A stretch of 64,000 nt of DNA from Callaeas wilsoni (GCA_013398955.1 VWPU01023231.1:1-64000), one strand, 5' to 3'; positions 24,801-39,934 are shown, counted from the stretch's first letter. Program-made: numbers and translations. The notes: a model not told the origin generated them from the sequence alone.

Positions 24801-27800
24801 GTAATTTTATAAATATGGATGTTAGAGGAAAACTGCTTGCAGGTCACAAGTAATTTTTATTCTCTTTCTAAAAGCCACTGAAAGAGAATATAAAAATTAA
24901 ATTTTAGGCTTTTTGAGGCTATTTTTTAGTATTTTGTTAAAAGGAAGATGCAGATGAAAAAGGCAAAACGCTGCAGCAAACAGTTCAGGATGGAGTAGGC
25001 CTCATGCAACACTTATTGATGGGGTCATAATGGAACCTCTAAATTATCTAATAATAACTGGGAAACCTTCTGTGATATGTTAATTGTATGAATTTTGAAC
25101 AGAAATCCTATTTCTGCCAGGAATCTTTTTATCAAGTAAACAACATTGGTAACATTTTTTTCTTTTTTTTTTTTTCCTGAGGCCAAATATTTAAGGGGCT
25201 TATTTGCCTTTCCTGATAGTTCAGCTTTTTGAGTAATACAGGGTATTAAAAATCCTTTCTGGCATGCAGCTCTTTTCCTGCAATGCTAATACTAACAGTC
25301 AGGACAGAGGGGAAATTGAGATCCGTGTACCCATAGCCCTTCTAGCACCCGTTATTACCAGTGGTAAAACATCATGTCAAAAAATGTTTTTCTGACAAAC
25401 TGAGTCACTTGGGAATCCTAGAAAAAGATTGACCTAAACTGTTCCATTTTTTTTATGAAGCTTTTCCATTTCAAGACATTTTGTAGTAAGTTTGTGTGGG
25501 AGCAAAGCCTAGATGACTTCAGCATTCATGTGTGTAATCTTTCAGCACTGCAAATGAAATTCTAGCGTTTTTTCACTTAACAAAGTAATATATGTAGTCC
25601 CTTACCAAAGTTTAACTTTATATAGTAATGCATCACAATTCCAGCCTCAAGACTTGTATCCAAGCATGTACCTTCTAAAATATGTAAACAGCAGTAAAAT
25701 AACAAATATACATAACAGGAAAGGATTATCAACTGCCAATTTGCAGGTTTTTTACTAGATATTCTGTCAAGTCTGAAGATTTATTTTTGGTTACCTTGTT
25801 CATTATAATTGTATGCTTTTTATGTGGATATTCTCACACAGAACGCATGGGACAGCAATTTTTCATATTTTGGATTTGTTGCCATACTCTGAACTTTACA
25901 TTCTATGTAACTTCAGATACTAACAGTAACTTTGTATGCAAATAATGATGTCTGTATGTTCACCTAAATTATTTCCACTAACTGGGGAAAAAAAAAGTAA
26001 TAAATATGATAATGTGTCACATTATGAAATATAAAAAAATAGACTTATTCTAATGCCATTGTATGATTGCAGGAAGATGCCAGCATCAGACTGTAAAAGC
26101 CTGTGAAGCTTTGCTGTGAGGTTTATCTATTTCATGTCAATAGACTAATCCCTAAGACAACCCTGTATTTAAACCCACAGATAAATAAGTATTTTTGTCA
26201 CTGTAGATTAGTAGGTTTAATTAGAAGAAATTCAGGGGGACAAAACCAGAAAGACTGTTACCTGTTTCGGAAAACCATGGCACGGAAGTAATGGACCTAC
26301 TGGCAGTATTTGTCGGCTTTGGTATCCAAGGTTGGTTGTCAGACTTACATCTGAATTAGATGACTGAATTTCCTGGTGCATTTAGGTAACAGCAGGCAGT
26401 GGCTCAAATCCCCCTATGACAAATGCCTGAGAGATGATGTAACTCTCTTTTTTTGGTCTCTGTGACTGGCTGTATTCAAAACTCCTAGACTAGGTAAGGG
26501 GTTTTGCTGTGATTTTTAAATGAATTCCAAGCATGACAGCACTAAGGTAAATAAAAGATCGAGGCATCAGGAGTGGCAAATGCTCCTAAATATCCTATAA
26601 ACTTCAGGCCCAGAATAGTTCTCAGGTGGAAAGATATGGGTACTGACAGATTAATAAACAGAACTCCAGTTAAAATCTCAGTGATCCAGTAATAGTACTG
26701 TTCTTCAAACTACAAAAGAAGGAAAAACCCCCAAACAAAACCCAGCAGAATTCCAGTAATGCCTATCAGTGTAGAGGCAGTAAAGCTTGCTCTGTAACTG
26801 CAGGGTTAAAGCAGCCACCAGCGTAGTACACACGAACACAAGGCACCTGTCAAGCACTGGGGGAATTGTAATGAGTCAGAAAGCCACTGACACTGACAGG
26901 CAGAGGAGTTGATCATATACACTGGATGATATCAATTGGGGAAAGAATCCGTTTGTGGAGAAGTGGAACTGAATGTCTCTGCCTCTCTCAACGGGGTTGG
27001 AAAGCCACGAACCTCTTCCCAAAGATATTGTCACAGAAAAGATACAAGTGAAATGGGAGAACTAGTTATAGCAAGGAGTTAGAAGAGGAATACACCAGAG
27101 CAATACAAGGTTCTTCAACAGTGTATTGTCATCTTTATGTGCAGCTCTCTAGATGACTGTATTGCAAACCATTTACTTAAAAGCAGTTTCTAAATTTGTC
27201 CTTGAAGAATCCCTTGAACAGTAAGGAATGCCACACAGTTTGAGAGATGTGAGGCACATGTGACAAGCCTGGCCTAGTCTTATGGAAAATATGCTTCTTG
27301 GACATGTAGAGGTTTAATCTTCAGAAGTTAATTAGATTCTCTGAAACTTAATGCATATGAAGTAGAGTGGCATAGTTCAGGCCATCAGATTTACTTCTTT
27401 GTGATGAAAATACATAGCTTTTTATGCAAACTTTGCAATAAACTGAGCAACTTTTAAAAGACACATGAGAAACACTGATGATATAGATGTTGCTTGGAAA
27501 TTCGCTTAACTATATTGTAAGGGGTCAAGATCCCACTGAAGTCTAATGCCACGAAAAGAATAATGTGGGTTGAGTTTAGAAACTTAGAATCCATCTAGTG
27601 GGTAGAGAAGTGTTGATACCATCTCTCAGAATTCTGCATGTTGTCTACTTAACAATCACAGTGAATAGAAATGTGCCAACATGAGAAAAAAAAAAAGGAA
27701 AATTCCATCCTGGTCTAGAAAAACAGCTACTTTGGGTTATTTTTGTAAGTGTATAAGCTGTAACAACTCTCTGTGGTATGCCAACCCTGGAGAGAGTATT

Positions 27801-28736
27801 GGAGTCCAATTAGCCTTAAAAACAAGCAGAAATGCTGGAACAAAGGAGGATCCTTGCTGTTAATACAGCTTCAGAGAGAGTTTTGGTGGTGGTGGATTTT
27901 TCAGAACTTTCTTCCCTTACAGCAAGTCAGTAATTTAGATTGCAGGTCAAATCAACTACCTTGTCAGGTCAGCATTGTCCCTGGACTGGTCCCTGAGCAT
28001 TCTTGTTCTTGGAGGGCTACAGAATTCATCATGTTCTCTTTTTTGAAATTTACTATTAAGTCTGTCTACTGCCTTTACACTAACCCTGTAAGACAGGGTA
28101 ATCATCCTAATAACCTTTTATACTAATCAACGCAACACTGTCAAAACCACTTGGTGGTTACACCATCAGCATGTTCTGGCTGAGCTAGCACTGGTAAAAG
28201 GAGCCATTCTAGGCCCTGGCTTTATTTAAGCTATAAAGTTTTGCAAATACAAATATTTGACCACCAAATCATACCTAGAAACATTCTCATAGGGCAGTTG
28301 AAGCGGCACTTAATCTAGACTAGAGCCTTTTCAGATATAACTTTCTTTGTTCCTTTTTTTCTCTTTTTTTACATTGAGAATATTCTGCAAAACTCTTATC
28401 CCAACCTGAAACTCATTTTGCTTGTTTCCTTTGTAAGGATCATTAGTGACTACTCTCTGTCAATTCTGTGAAATCCCTGAATTGAATTACTTACATGAAT
28501 TTTTAAAAATCTCAGTGACTTGGCATACAGCTGAAATTAATTCTAATTCTGCTATATTGTTGTATTAATCCTGGCCTGTGTTCATGGCATGTGTTAATGC
28601 AGTGTTATCTGTGACTATAGTTACTCTTTCTGTCATTAACTAAGATATTAAATAAGCTTGGGCATTAAACAGATCCTATACACTTGCAGAGATTTAGTAA
28701 TTTGCCATTGTTGCTGCAGTTTTCAGGCTTTCAGCC

Positions 28737-28753
28737 TTTTTTTTTTTTTTTTT
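28737..28753. repeat. Poly-T run (17 T)
   Basis: An uninterrupted homopolymer of 17 T in GNAZ intron 2. It may be the remnant of a reverse-inserted poly-A tail or simple slippage; no adjoining retrotransposon body or target duplication is obvious. Confidence 0.8.
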
Positions 28754-30269
28754 ATTGTGTGCTGCCAAGACTGAATACGTATGCCTGTATCTTGGGAAAG
28801 ATTTTCAAGCATCAAAATGCATTTTTTGAAAGCTATTAATACGCTCAGTTAAACTTTTAACTTGTCAGCCAATGACAATGTCCCCTGATTATACTTCAAA
28901 ATTAGCAGACAATGAATAACTCCTCTACTCCAATTAATTCAGCTCTCTAACTCCTGTCACTTATTTTTTAGATATTTAAGCTTGCTACTGTCCTTTGTTT
29001 CCATTATTAAGCTGATTGAAACAACTTGCTTTCAAAATACACAGTCCACATATTCTCTGTGTACTTTTTTTCATTATTTACTGATTGGCCATATTTTACT
29101 TTGCAAGTAGGAGCCAGTTCCCAGCCATTTCCCATCAGTAGAAATGAACTATTGATAATAGTTTAAGACAATTTAGCATAAAATGAGAAGCAATAATGCT
29201 TCAATCTATCAGTTGTGGGGAGAAAGCTTGTGACTAAACTGATTTTGTAGAACGCCATGATGGTGTGCCAGACGTGCTGCACCTCCTCCAGGACAGCTGG
29301 GCCCCCCAGTTTAACACCCTGGTGTTCTCCTCCTCTGCTGTTTCCCTGCCAACACGGCACTGGGGTGTCAGACAGTGCCTTCAGCCGGGTCCTGCCAAAG
29401 CTCCCAGTGCTTCCAGCAGCCTGAGCTTTCCTACTGCAACTCCGACATAGCAATGAGCTTATTTCCATTAATATTTCCCCAAATCAGTTGGAATTCCACT
29501 GGCGTAAATGTTTATGCAGTAGCACGCTGATAACACTGATTAGGGATGTCATTGGACTTGTCAGAGTACACTGATTTTTATAAAGCCTGTATTAGGTGTA
29601 GTCTGACAGCCTGGATTCTCCTGGCAGTGCTACAGAGAGGGATGGTTCACCAGGAGCTTGCCTGGTGCCTTTGCTGTTCTTCAGAGATCAAACAAAAGCA
29701 GGAATTATAAGTAAATACATAAATAGCCCCCCAACAACCCACACATTGAAAAAGGAAAATAATCCAACTGAATTGGAAATGTGAGAGGTTAACAAAGAAG
29801 GTTAAAGATATGTTTAAAAAAATGAAATGAAAGGCTGACAAGAGGAAATGCTTTGTGGCTGTGCCTAAAATGTCCTGGAGGCAGTGTTCTGCAGAGCATG
29901 TGGCTGTCATTGCTATCCAGCAATCCAGACTGAGACTTACAGCATTTAAAAAGGTTTCAAAAGGTTAATTAGTTTTGTAGAGCTAAAAAGATTGTGAAGT
30001 ACCTGCTTAGTGTATAAATACCTGAAGGAGCAAAAAATGCTCAATATTTAAAGAATTACATAATCTAACAGAGAAAGGCAAAGAACAAATGGCTGGAAGT
30101 TAGGTCAGATAAATACCAACTTGAAATAGCAGGGGGGTTTTAATTCTATTTTTTTAGGAAAGACGCTGAACCAGCTTTTCTGGGAGCTAAGGCTGATCCA
30201 GGTGGCAGCAAAGACACGAAGATTATTGATGTGTTAGAAACCATGGAAAAGCCTGAGAACAGTCATGTG

Positions 30270-30780
30270 TGGGAATTAGTGCTCGCTCCCCCCCAAAGGT
30301 GGTGGGATCAGTAGCTCGACTGAAGCGCATCTACACCAACACCCACAGCGTGGGCAGCAAAGCAGGCAGCTGGAAGCCACTGCACAGCAGGAAAACTCTG
30401 ACGTAGCTGCCATCACAGAAACGTGGTGGGCGAGTGGCACAACTGGAGTGCTGCGATGGATGGCCAGAAACTCCTCAGAAGGGACGGGAGAGGTGCTAGG
30501 GGATGTGCTGCTTGCAGGCTGCCTCGGCACAGCAATCACAAAGCGAGAGTTCTCAATTCTCAGAGTAAGGAGGGAGCTCAGCAGAACTGACACCTTGGAC
30601 CTGGCTTGTTTAGGAGACTGGCTGACAGAGTCCCTTGAGGGGACAGTCCTGAAGGGCAAAGGAGTCCAGGAGAGCTGGACATTCTTCAAGAAGGAAATTT
30701 TAAAGGCACAGGAGCAGGGCAGGCTGTCCCCGTGTGGCAAAAGGTGAGCCAGTGGGGAAGAACTTGCCTGGCAAAACCGT
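30270..30780 (+). mobile_element. Truncated CR1 LINE, endonuclease-side fragment
   Basis: The translation around 30300-30450 follows the start of the CR1 ORF2 endonuclease domain (arginine-rich start, then IYTNTHS, then a stretch resembling ITETWW and W-A-MDG) but is interrupted by stops and frame changes. After about 30480 the sequence jumps to a later ORF2 segment, including a stretch translating near SWTFFKKEILKAQEQG. An internal deletion of CR1 sequence is therefore likely. It is noncoding and dead. CR1 is the dominant LINE family of birds, which supports the host assignment. Boundaries are approximate because the ends were judged by resemblance only. Confidence 0.8.
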
Positions 30781-33700
30781 CTGCTCCGGGCTTGGATGGG
30801 TGTAGTGGTTTAACAAAGAGTCCTGTAAAATATACAAGATGATGAAAATCCTTATATTTATATCAACATACATGTAGCTTAATAGTTGAAATCTTTGTTT
30901 TACTGGAGAAGAAGTACTGGGAAATTGTACAGCATCACAGCAGATTATATTGTAGATGCTGATTTCATTTTATTGACAGCAGTTTTCAAACAACAAAATG
31001 AATGAAAATATTACTGCCACTGATTTTAATATGACCAAAACCAGGCTCCAGATTTTAATTCTTTGTACTTTGCTTTCCTGATTAATACTTCTGTATTTCT
31101 GTGCTCTTTGCATTCATTATTTTCTCTGAGGAAATTGCTAATTTTTATTAGTATGAATTTTCTTTATTAATACTGCACATTCTCAATTGTTTCCTTTATT
31201 GGTAAATAGATCCTGGATGATATCGTGCTTTCTGGCTCATAAAGCTGACTTTCCTATTTAGAAATCAGTTTTATGTGCAATTTGTTGTATTGCTCAATGT
31301 ATAGGTACAATATAAATAGGGAAGCTCTTGTACAATATCAGAGAGAAATGAGGCACTGTACAGCTAAGAAATATAGAAGAAAAAAATCTGTCTTGCCCCA
31401 GTTTGATTTTTCAATCATTCTCCCTCATCAATATAATTATTTCCATGACTATGGTACACTGAATTCATCCCCAATCTGGAATATCACCATTATGTCACTT
31501 TTGAATCGACATAGATCCATAGCAGTTCCCGCTAGAAGGGCAGCAGTCACACAGCAGGGCAATGCCAGGTGAGGTGGAGCTGGCCAGCAAAGAGAAGATG
31601 AGTTAGAAGATGAAGTCTTGGCTCACCCAAATGATCACGTATTGAATTTATAGGCCAAGCATACGGTAGATTGCTAATATTTTTCCACTCTTCATTGCCT
31701 GATATCTGAAGTCTTTCCCATTCATAAACATCTGAAAAAAATCTTGGTTTTTTTCTTCATTTTTTATCCAACTTTAAAGAACCATTATTAGCTTAAAGAT
31801 AGCATAAATTAGTTTTCAATTTTGCACCAGAGGCAGAAAGATCCATAAATAATATTATTTTAACATTTATGCAGTAGTATTTTTGCTGAAGAGTCCTGTC
31901 CCATGTTTTGAGGTTTTTTGCTCCAAAGTTGCCAGCATCTATCTTGAATGGAAGGTAACTGGAAGTGATTAGTTAGAGATTCAGTTGAAAATGATTCTGA
32001 ATATGGATTTTACAGATGGTATGATTTCAGTCAGTTACAGATTCAACTTAATGTGAAGATTTTAGAGAAATTATAATCCTTTTTCCATTGAGGGCTTTTG
32101 CAAGGTGCCTTCTCAGTTTACCTTACACAAAGGATTCTAGAGCATGCCCATTAAGAAGTGATCAGAGTTTTCTGGAACAGCTTGACAAATGCTTTTATAA
32201 CTCTGTTTTCTCTATTATGGAGATGATTATCCTCTGAACAATAGGGAAATTACATGATTATCCAAAAGTGCAAGTTGGAAGCCAACGGGTTTTCCACAGT
32301 AATAAATCCTGGACGTAAAATACCTCCACGGTTCTTAAAATTAAGTGATAAAGTGGTATCTGTGTCATACAGCTCTGATTAGGGCATGTGGCATTTCAGG
32401 TGGGAGAAAGAAGATAAAAGTTTTTAAAAAACAGAAGTGTAATATGACTGACAAATGCACCTTCCAGAAAGAATGATTGAGCCATTGCTGTCTAAATCCT
32501 CTATTGTATCCTCCATGGATCTTTCCTTCAATAGTTGTTTGTGTCCTGCTGTTCTCTCTCGTTGTTCATCAGACAAATACTTCCTCTCAGTCCCTGATGC
32601 TCCTTTTGATGTGCTCCTCTTGATTCAGTGTTGGTATTTATGTCACACACTGCTGTTCAAGAAGGAGCCCAATCCCCAGAGCTGAGGCCTGAAGGGCAGC
32701 ATCATAATACAGAATTGTGTATGAAAGGGTGTGCATTATTTTTAAAATTTTAATTATTAAACTTCCTAGATGCAGTCAAAATAGCATATCTGTAGTGACT
32801 CCACAACAACAATTTCTAAACTTTTCCCTATTATAATGTTCCTTTTCTGTGGTACAGCAGTGGACATGAGGGGTTTATTTCTTGGTTGTTCTATCAACTT
32901 CCATCAGTGGTTTAATCTTCCTTGCTCTGTCTTGCTTTTCTCAGTTCCAGATGTGTATGGCTTATTAAAAAAAAATGTTCTTGAAAGAGATACTTCTTTA
33001 AACACTTTTGTAGCATAAAAATATCTCGGAGTATTTGTTGCATGCAGAGCTTGTATAACAGGTTTAGCAGGCTGGTATATTGCCCTTGTTTGAATGTCTT
33101 TCAAAAAAAGGATTTACCAATAAACATGCCAGAAGTCAGGCTGATTTTATAGATATAGACTAAAAAACACTTTGATAGATTTTCATTAGTATGCACTGGT
33201 CATCTGCCTTATGGTTTGCAAGTTTTTTTGAGAGTAACTTCATGCAAACAAGTCAATACAACATTCTTGACTTCCACTACTAAAAGCGACAATATTTTGA
33301 CATATTGAAGTGTTTACTCTCATAAACGTATATCCTAAAAATACTCTTGTTCTTGGGAAATCAAAACCACACTGAGTATCTATGCAGTAAATATTCTAAC
33401 AGCAAGCTTTTAAATTTTATATGTATTTACTGTTTGTTTTTCACCGATTTTTAAAAGTTGCCTTTATATTACATGCTGTATTCCATTCTCCTCGAGGGTC
33501 AAAGTACTACAGTGGAATTTGGATGGTCTTTTCAGCACTGGAGCTTATATTTTGAATCAGAAAAACAGATTTCCTAGAATATAAATGCTTATTTATACTA
33601 GAATAATTTTAGTAGTGCTCAAGATTCAAATCTCTATAATGAGTAAACAACCAAAATAATTAGTCTGAGTAAGATTCATTAATAAAAATACAGACAAGTC

Positions 33701-36700
33701 AGTGTATTTCCTGCTTCCAATTAGATTTTCTAAGATTAAAAGAATGTTGAGGTTCTATAGTTATTTTAGAACATTAAATGTACTCAAGAGTTCAAACGTA
33801 TGAGAGCCTTTTTGAAAGGGTTAAATTTTAATTTTGTACCAGATATTCTACTTGCAACAACTGAAAGGAATTAGAAGCTTTATACAGGTAAAATTTTAAA
33901 GTTTAATTAAACGGTTTGGAATTGTGAAATATTTTTTTCAGCTACCAAAAGTAATTCTGTAATTTTAAATCATCTTCTGTTCCCTTGAGAAAGAGTTCAG
34001 CTTCTAATAGCAAAATCTTAGCAGCATTTTATTTTGCATTGTTCTGGGAAATCGTGCATTCCAGTCCTGCTTTCTCTGCAGGTCAGGTTTGTCCTGCCTA
34101 TCCCTTTTCCTACCGCTGTGAGGAATTTATTGAGGGCCTGTTCTCTCCAGAATGCATTCGCTTACACACATGATCATTTACAGACAAGAACCCTAAATCT
34201 GACTGCCTGCTTCAGCAATACAGCATCTGTCATTTAAACCATCTCTTTATCCCCTTTTATGAATATTTTAATGCCAAGAATATAAGCACACTTCTCTGCT
34301 ATTTCCATGGAAACCTGAAGAGGGACTTGAATGCAGTGGAAAACAGAAGCTGGAGGAGAAGGCATCTCGGGTTCTCTCTCTGTGCTTAGGACGGGTTCAG
34401 GAGTCACTGGACCAAAATTATTCTCTGTTACAACTGGGTACAAAATAAATTACAGTATTTCTGACCTAATGTTTAAACACTAAGTTGAAAATATGAAAGC
34501 AGTACACAAGCCAAAATACAGCCTTTTCCCTTTTAATGGATTGAATAGAAAATCAGTCTACACTTCCTTAAGAAATCCAAGAAATGGACAGGTGATAAGC
34601 AGCCTTGCAAATAAATGAAATCCCTTCCAGCCTGCAAAAGCTGGTAACTTGGTTAGTTTTTCTCCTTGTTTCATCTGGTATAAGACATTCTCAGAATGTC
34701 CCTTTCTTGATTCAATCCTAGAGCCATTAATTAAGAGTCCTCCAAACAGCAGTTATTTTACAGAGACAACACTAAAAGTTGATTTGTTGCAAAAGATATC
34801 AGGCAGGCTGCCAAGGCTACTGCATTGTTACCCACATGGAGTAAACATTAAAAAAAAAAAGTTAGTATGACTTGTAATTCTGTAATAACAGAAAAGATCA
34901 AATGTTCAAACAGCTTCTTCTTCTTTTCCTCCCTGTTGCTCTATTCTGTTATCCAACTTGTCCTTACTCTACCAGCACTTCCTACGATTCCCCTTGTGAT
35001 CCCACAAGAACCAGGTCAAGTGACATGGTAATGTTTTTGAAATAAGCCAATAATGCTGTTTCTATTGTCTCCTGAGAGCAGGAGAGTCCCATGAGACAGT
35101 TCCTTGTGTAACTCAATTAGTCTCAGCACAGCTTACACCCCTCAGTTATCAATTTCAGCTGGAATTATTAGATGGCAAGTTAAAATAAATAATGTGATAT
35201 ACTTAGATGTATGGAATCCCACAGTTTAAGGAAAAACAATCTAGTCTACCTGAAAATCACAAACACAATCAATAATAAAATTTGATGATGGATGTACAAA
35301 AGGCACAGCCCTATCTTCTAGCACTGCAAATTCTAGGATTAGTGTAAAGTACCACAAGAGCTTTTCCCCAGTGCAGGAGAGAAGGAATTTTAGAATAATG
35401 CGGTAGGATCCACTTAGAAGTAGCCACAGCCAAGATTCTTTATCAAATGCCTGATACCTAGAGACACAAATACACCAAAATGACTCTAACTGTACCAGAC
35501 TAGTTATGAGAAGGCCGGGGACAGAAAACAATAATTCTACCTTTCTGCAAATGGTAAAATGTATGGTGATTTAAAAGAAAAAAAAATCATTTGCAGGGAA
35601 AAAATATTTTCAACCATTATTTAAAAAGAAAAACAATTAATAATTTCATAATTTTAACAAGAGCTCCTTAATATTTGGAACAGCCATGGTCTCAGAGATG
35701 CTGGAGTTTTTTCCTAATTCCTTTGCAAGTGTCAATTATTTTAAACTGTGCAAATTTCTGTGCTAATATGAATGGTACAAACCGTTATTATGGAGTTCTG
35801 ATCAGCCTCTAATGGTACAAAATTATATAAGCACTGTTTCTCATCTGGAATGTACGAGTCAGAGGAGGAAACAGCACTGCGAGAGTGAGGAGGTTGGGAG
35901 TAAGTTTAGATTGTGAAGCATTGTGGGTTGAGGATGAGGTGGAGAGGAGTTTAAGTGCTCTGATGCAATCAACTAATCAAGAGTTAGTAAATGGGAGAAT
36001 GTTGTTGTAACCTTATTTTGACTGTCTTGTTTCTGTATATTTTGATTCCGACGTTATATTGATGATGGGTTTTTTCCATAGATTTGATGCCTCTTTCAAT
36101 GAATGCAATGATTTTTCTGTGATTAATGGGGGCTCATGTGATAAATAAGACTGTCAGCTGCAGGAACACTGCTATCATCTCTAGCAGAGGGAGGAAAATA
36201 TGAAATGAATGGAACATAGGATTACAGGAAAACAGAAAGTTAATATGGCTAAAGCAGTGGAACAGTACTGAAAAACTGTACTAGAACCTGGCATAGGTCC
36301 ACGTTCCTTTTTAGTTCTGAATGTGTTTATTAAATGACAATTTTCTTAGGTAATCCCACATTCGTCCTTACTTTTCTCACAGAGACTTAATTTGAGATTC
36401 TGTCATTTGATTTGTAGTAAGTCTGATTATTCAGAGCTCCACCAGATACCACTGATAGCTTGAAAAACTACTAAACTTTGTTAAATAAATTAATACATGT
36501 GCTGGAAAACTTATGTTCTAGAAAATTGGATTGGGTGTCTAGAATTACTGGGTTCCTTCTAACTATAATTTCTCATTGTATAGATTGTTTCATTCCCTAT
36601 TTATAAGTTCCTTTTAACAGCACCTCTTGATCTGACAACATGCTGTGGAAACAAATGTAGTCAATGAAATATTCAGATACAATAATTATAAGCTTGAGAA

Positions 36701-37822
36701 GAAACCAGTAATTCTGGTTGTTGAGCAGTTCATAAATAGCAAGTCTATAGTAAAGCACGAGTCTGTAAATTGAGTTGTGACTCTAAAGACAAATATTGAC
36801 TAGCACGTGACATTGTCCATCTTGCAAGTTGAATGAGACAGAGTTCAGTGAAGAAGAAATGTGCTCCTGTAACCTGGGACCACAATGTCAGGTTGTTTGG
36901 GGTTTTCTTAAATACAATCTTGATCGAACAAAATTATTTTTACTTCTTTGTCTGTAGCCCAACAGATTAGAATTTCCATCTCAAATATGAGAGAAGCATT
37001 TCTTTCAGCATACATCACCATTTCTTTCATTCTTCTCCAACTGCTCTAAAATAACTTCATAGAAATTATCTCTTGAAACTGATTTGATCTGAATCCCAGT
37101 AAAGTTGCTTAAAACCAGACGAATTTATTGAAAGTGAAGACAAGATTCTCCGTGATGCTGAACATGCTGGTTTTGCACTCTTAGTACTTTTCTCAGTTTA
37201 TGCAAAAAAGGCCAAGATCAGACCCAGATTTAGACCCTCTGCTTGCGGCTGCTTTGCAGTTTCCCTTCAGCTTTCTTCCTCTTGCCTTTTCATTCTTGAC
37301 TCTGTACACTGACCTTTGTGCCCCTCAGCCTTTGTTTCTTCCAGGTTAGTAGGAGGCAACCTCAGAACCCCCAGGATGGGAAGAACTTTCTCAGAATTGC
37401 AGGCAAGGATGCTAAAAATAACCACTTGATCCTGCTGCCTTAATCTTGCAACATGGACGGGCTACAAAGGGAATGCACCTATTGTTCCCACAAGAGATCT
37501 TGCTGCACTAAACTCTGTAAGCATCTTACCTAAAATATCTTCAAAGGTGCAATAAAGCAAGAAGCCAGTGCTCCTGCAAGAATTTCAGCTTCCTAAGATG
37601 TGAGGGCAAAATGCATCCCTCTCCAGATGTCCCACAGTCTGAGAAATGGTCTCAGGGTTTGTGGGATTTCTTTTTTTCCCCTGCAGTGAATTTCTCAGTA
37701 TAAAGGGCCATTTACCTTTTTTGGTGTATAACAGGCTGCTTTTATTGTTCAGATACTACTGAAGAATGAAACAACTGGCCAAATTTTTCTGGTGAAAACT
37801 GGTTCAGCATCCATGTGGACCA

Positions 37823-37862
37823 GTCTCTCTCTCTCTCTTTCTTTGTCTGTCTGTCTGTCTTC
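37823..37862. repeat. TC / TGTC microsatellite
   Basis: About eight TC dinucleotides are followed by TTTC units and then four TGTC units. It is a compound simple repeat in GNAZ intron 2 and likely length-polymorphic. Confidence 0.9.
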
Positions 37863-39547
37863 CTGTCATTCAAGCACTCCAGCGTTGGGCAATGCAAATT
37901 ACTAGAGGTCAGTACTTCTAGTGCCAAGATCCTTTGCCTACCTTTCAATGAGAAACACTCACTGCTTCAAATGATGGTGAAGTGTGTGAAACAAACTTTT
38001 TCTAAACTGGCCAAGACTAATGGGAAAGGCAGAATTGCCTGGGAACTGAAGCGATTTTACATGGGTTACATAAAGGAGAAGTTTTCACCAACAGGGAAGT
38101 AAACAACTGATTTCTCCCCCAGGATGAGCTGTTCTGACAGCCAAAACACACAAACCAGCTGTAGTAGGTCACAGCCAGTACCTGCAGCAGTCTGTGTCTG
38201 ACTGTGGGCAACAATGAACATTCAGGAAAGAATATGGGAACAGATCAAGCATACACTGATAATTCCTGCAATCTACCCTCCCAGGTAACTGAACAGCAGA
38301 TTGCATCAACATCTTTCTGTTTAAGTGCCCTTTTAATTTAATTGCTTCTTGAACCCAATTACACTTCTCTGACTTTTACTATTATCATTATGATTCTCTA
38401 ACATCTCATGACAGAGTTTTACATTTAATTATGCACTGTATGGAAGGAATACTTGTCTGCTGTCAGATAAATGAATTTGATGTTTCTTACTTCTTGCATT
38501 GTAAGAAATGGTGAAAAAATCATCCAGTATTCAACATTTCCATACCATTCATGGTTTTATGAGCTCTGCTGTGTTCTCTCAGCTATTTCTTTTTCCAGAT
38601 TGAAAAGAACTAGTTTATTTAATTTCATATGATAGTCATTCCATGCTTATGATAATTCTTGCTGGTTTTCTCTGCTTTCTAATGCTACTGTTACAAATGA
38701 TTCCTCATCTTACATCTATTAGCTTTCATGAAGATCCAGAGAGTCTTGTTTGAAAGCTGGGCTTGATTGTGTTGAAATGAAAACCTACTTATTTGATAAG
38801 CCCTCTTTTATTTATATCATATGGGTTTTTTCTCTGGAGAAAGGGCATTTACAGGCACGAGATTTTGCAATCTGTCCCCCTGCCATTATTCCGTTACACA
38901 AAATTACTGAACTCGCTGATGCATTCTAGTGGCACACGGGTGGGAAAAAGTAATGGAGTCCTTTCATTTTTAAAAAAAATAATAATTTCCTCTTACATAT
39001 CCAATATATTGTTTAACTTCAATTAAGACAATCATCAGGAAGCAATATTCACCCTATTAATACCCTTTCCCACCCTGCAATGTATTAGAAAAATGCCCAT
39101 TTCAAAGAAGGTGCAATGAAAAGCATTCTTTCTTTACACATACATTATCAGCCAAAGCTTGGGTTATGAATAAACAATACAAAAGGTAGGTTAGTCAGTA
39201 GCCTGCAACAGTGAACAAAAATTTCTCTTTTTACTTGCATATTTCTGTGTAGTTCTCTTGCAGATTTCTGCACTATGTAAATAGCTTAAGGGCAATTCTA
39301 AGGACCAGGGAGCATGAAAGAACAGAAAACAGTAAACCCTGGGTATTCCACAAAGGCCACAACTCCATTCGTTAACTATTTCCTTTTCATCCTACCTCAG
39401 CAAGAGGATAGTGATTCTTTCCATCAAAGGACAGCCCTTGTGCTTGAATTCATCTCTTTGGGAGGAAAAGTTTGAGACCTGCTCAGAACTGTGTGCGTAA
39501 AATTGACTTCTTATTTATGCATTCAACTATAAATATGTCTTTACATT

Positions 39548-39898
39548 TCACGGAATTACAGAAATGTAGGCTGGATGTGATCTCTGAAGGTCTGGACTAT
39601 TGCCAACAGTAAATCAGGCCAGCTATGGCTTTATCAGTTAGTTGAGTGAAAATCCTCTATGGATGAAGATTCACAAAAGTCAGCAAATTGTTCCAGAGCT
39701 GTGTTAGTCTTCTAGAGAAAACTTAACATCTAATCTGAACCTCCCAAACTTCAATTCATGTTCATTGCTGCTTACTCTTTCCTCTGATACTGCTGGGAAG
39801 AGTTCTGTGTCACCAATACTTCAAGTAATCGTAGGCTGTTACCCTTTGGCCTCCTCTTTGCCAGCCCAAACAAGCCCAGTTCCCTCAGCCTCTCCTTG
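39548..39898 (-). mobile_element. CR1 LINE 3' fragment, reverse orientation
   Basis: Read on the - strand this resembles a CR1 3' end. It starts near 39898 with the segment equivalent to AAGGAGAGGCTGAGGGAACT, passes the diverged body, and finishes near 39548 with the terminal motif resembling TGTAATTCCGTGA, a decayed ATTCTATGATT-type tail. It lies immediately left of a second CR1 fragment in the opposite orientation. The body is diverged, so the subfamily is not assigned and the ends are approximate. Confidence 0.65.
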
Positions 39899-39934
39899 AA
39901 GGTCAATGCAGTGTTAAGTTACGTCTTCTGAGTG

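Noticed and set aside
30448..30747. 99-codon + strand frame and 154-codon - strand frame (30276-30740)
   Set aside because: Both lie in a CR1 fragment. The + frame is broken ORF2 and the - frame is its antisense.
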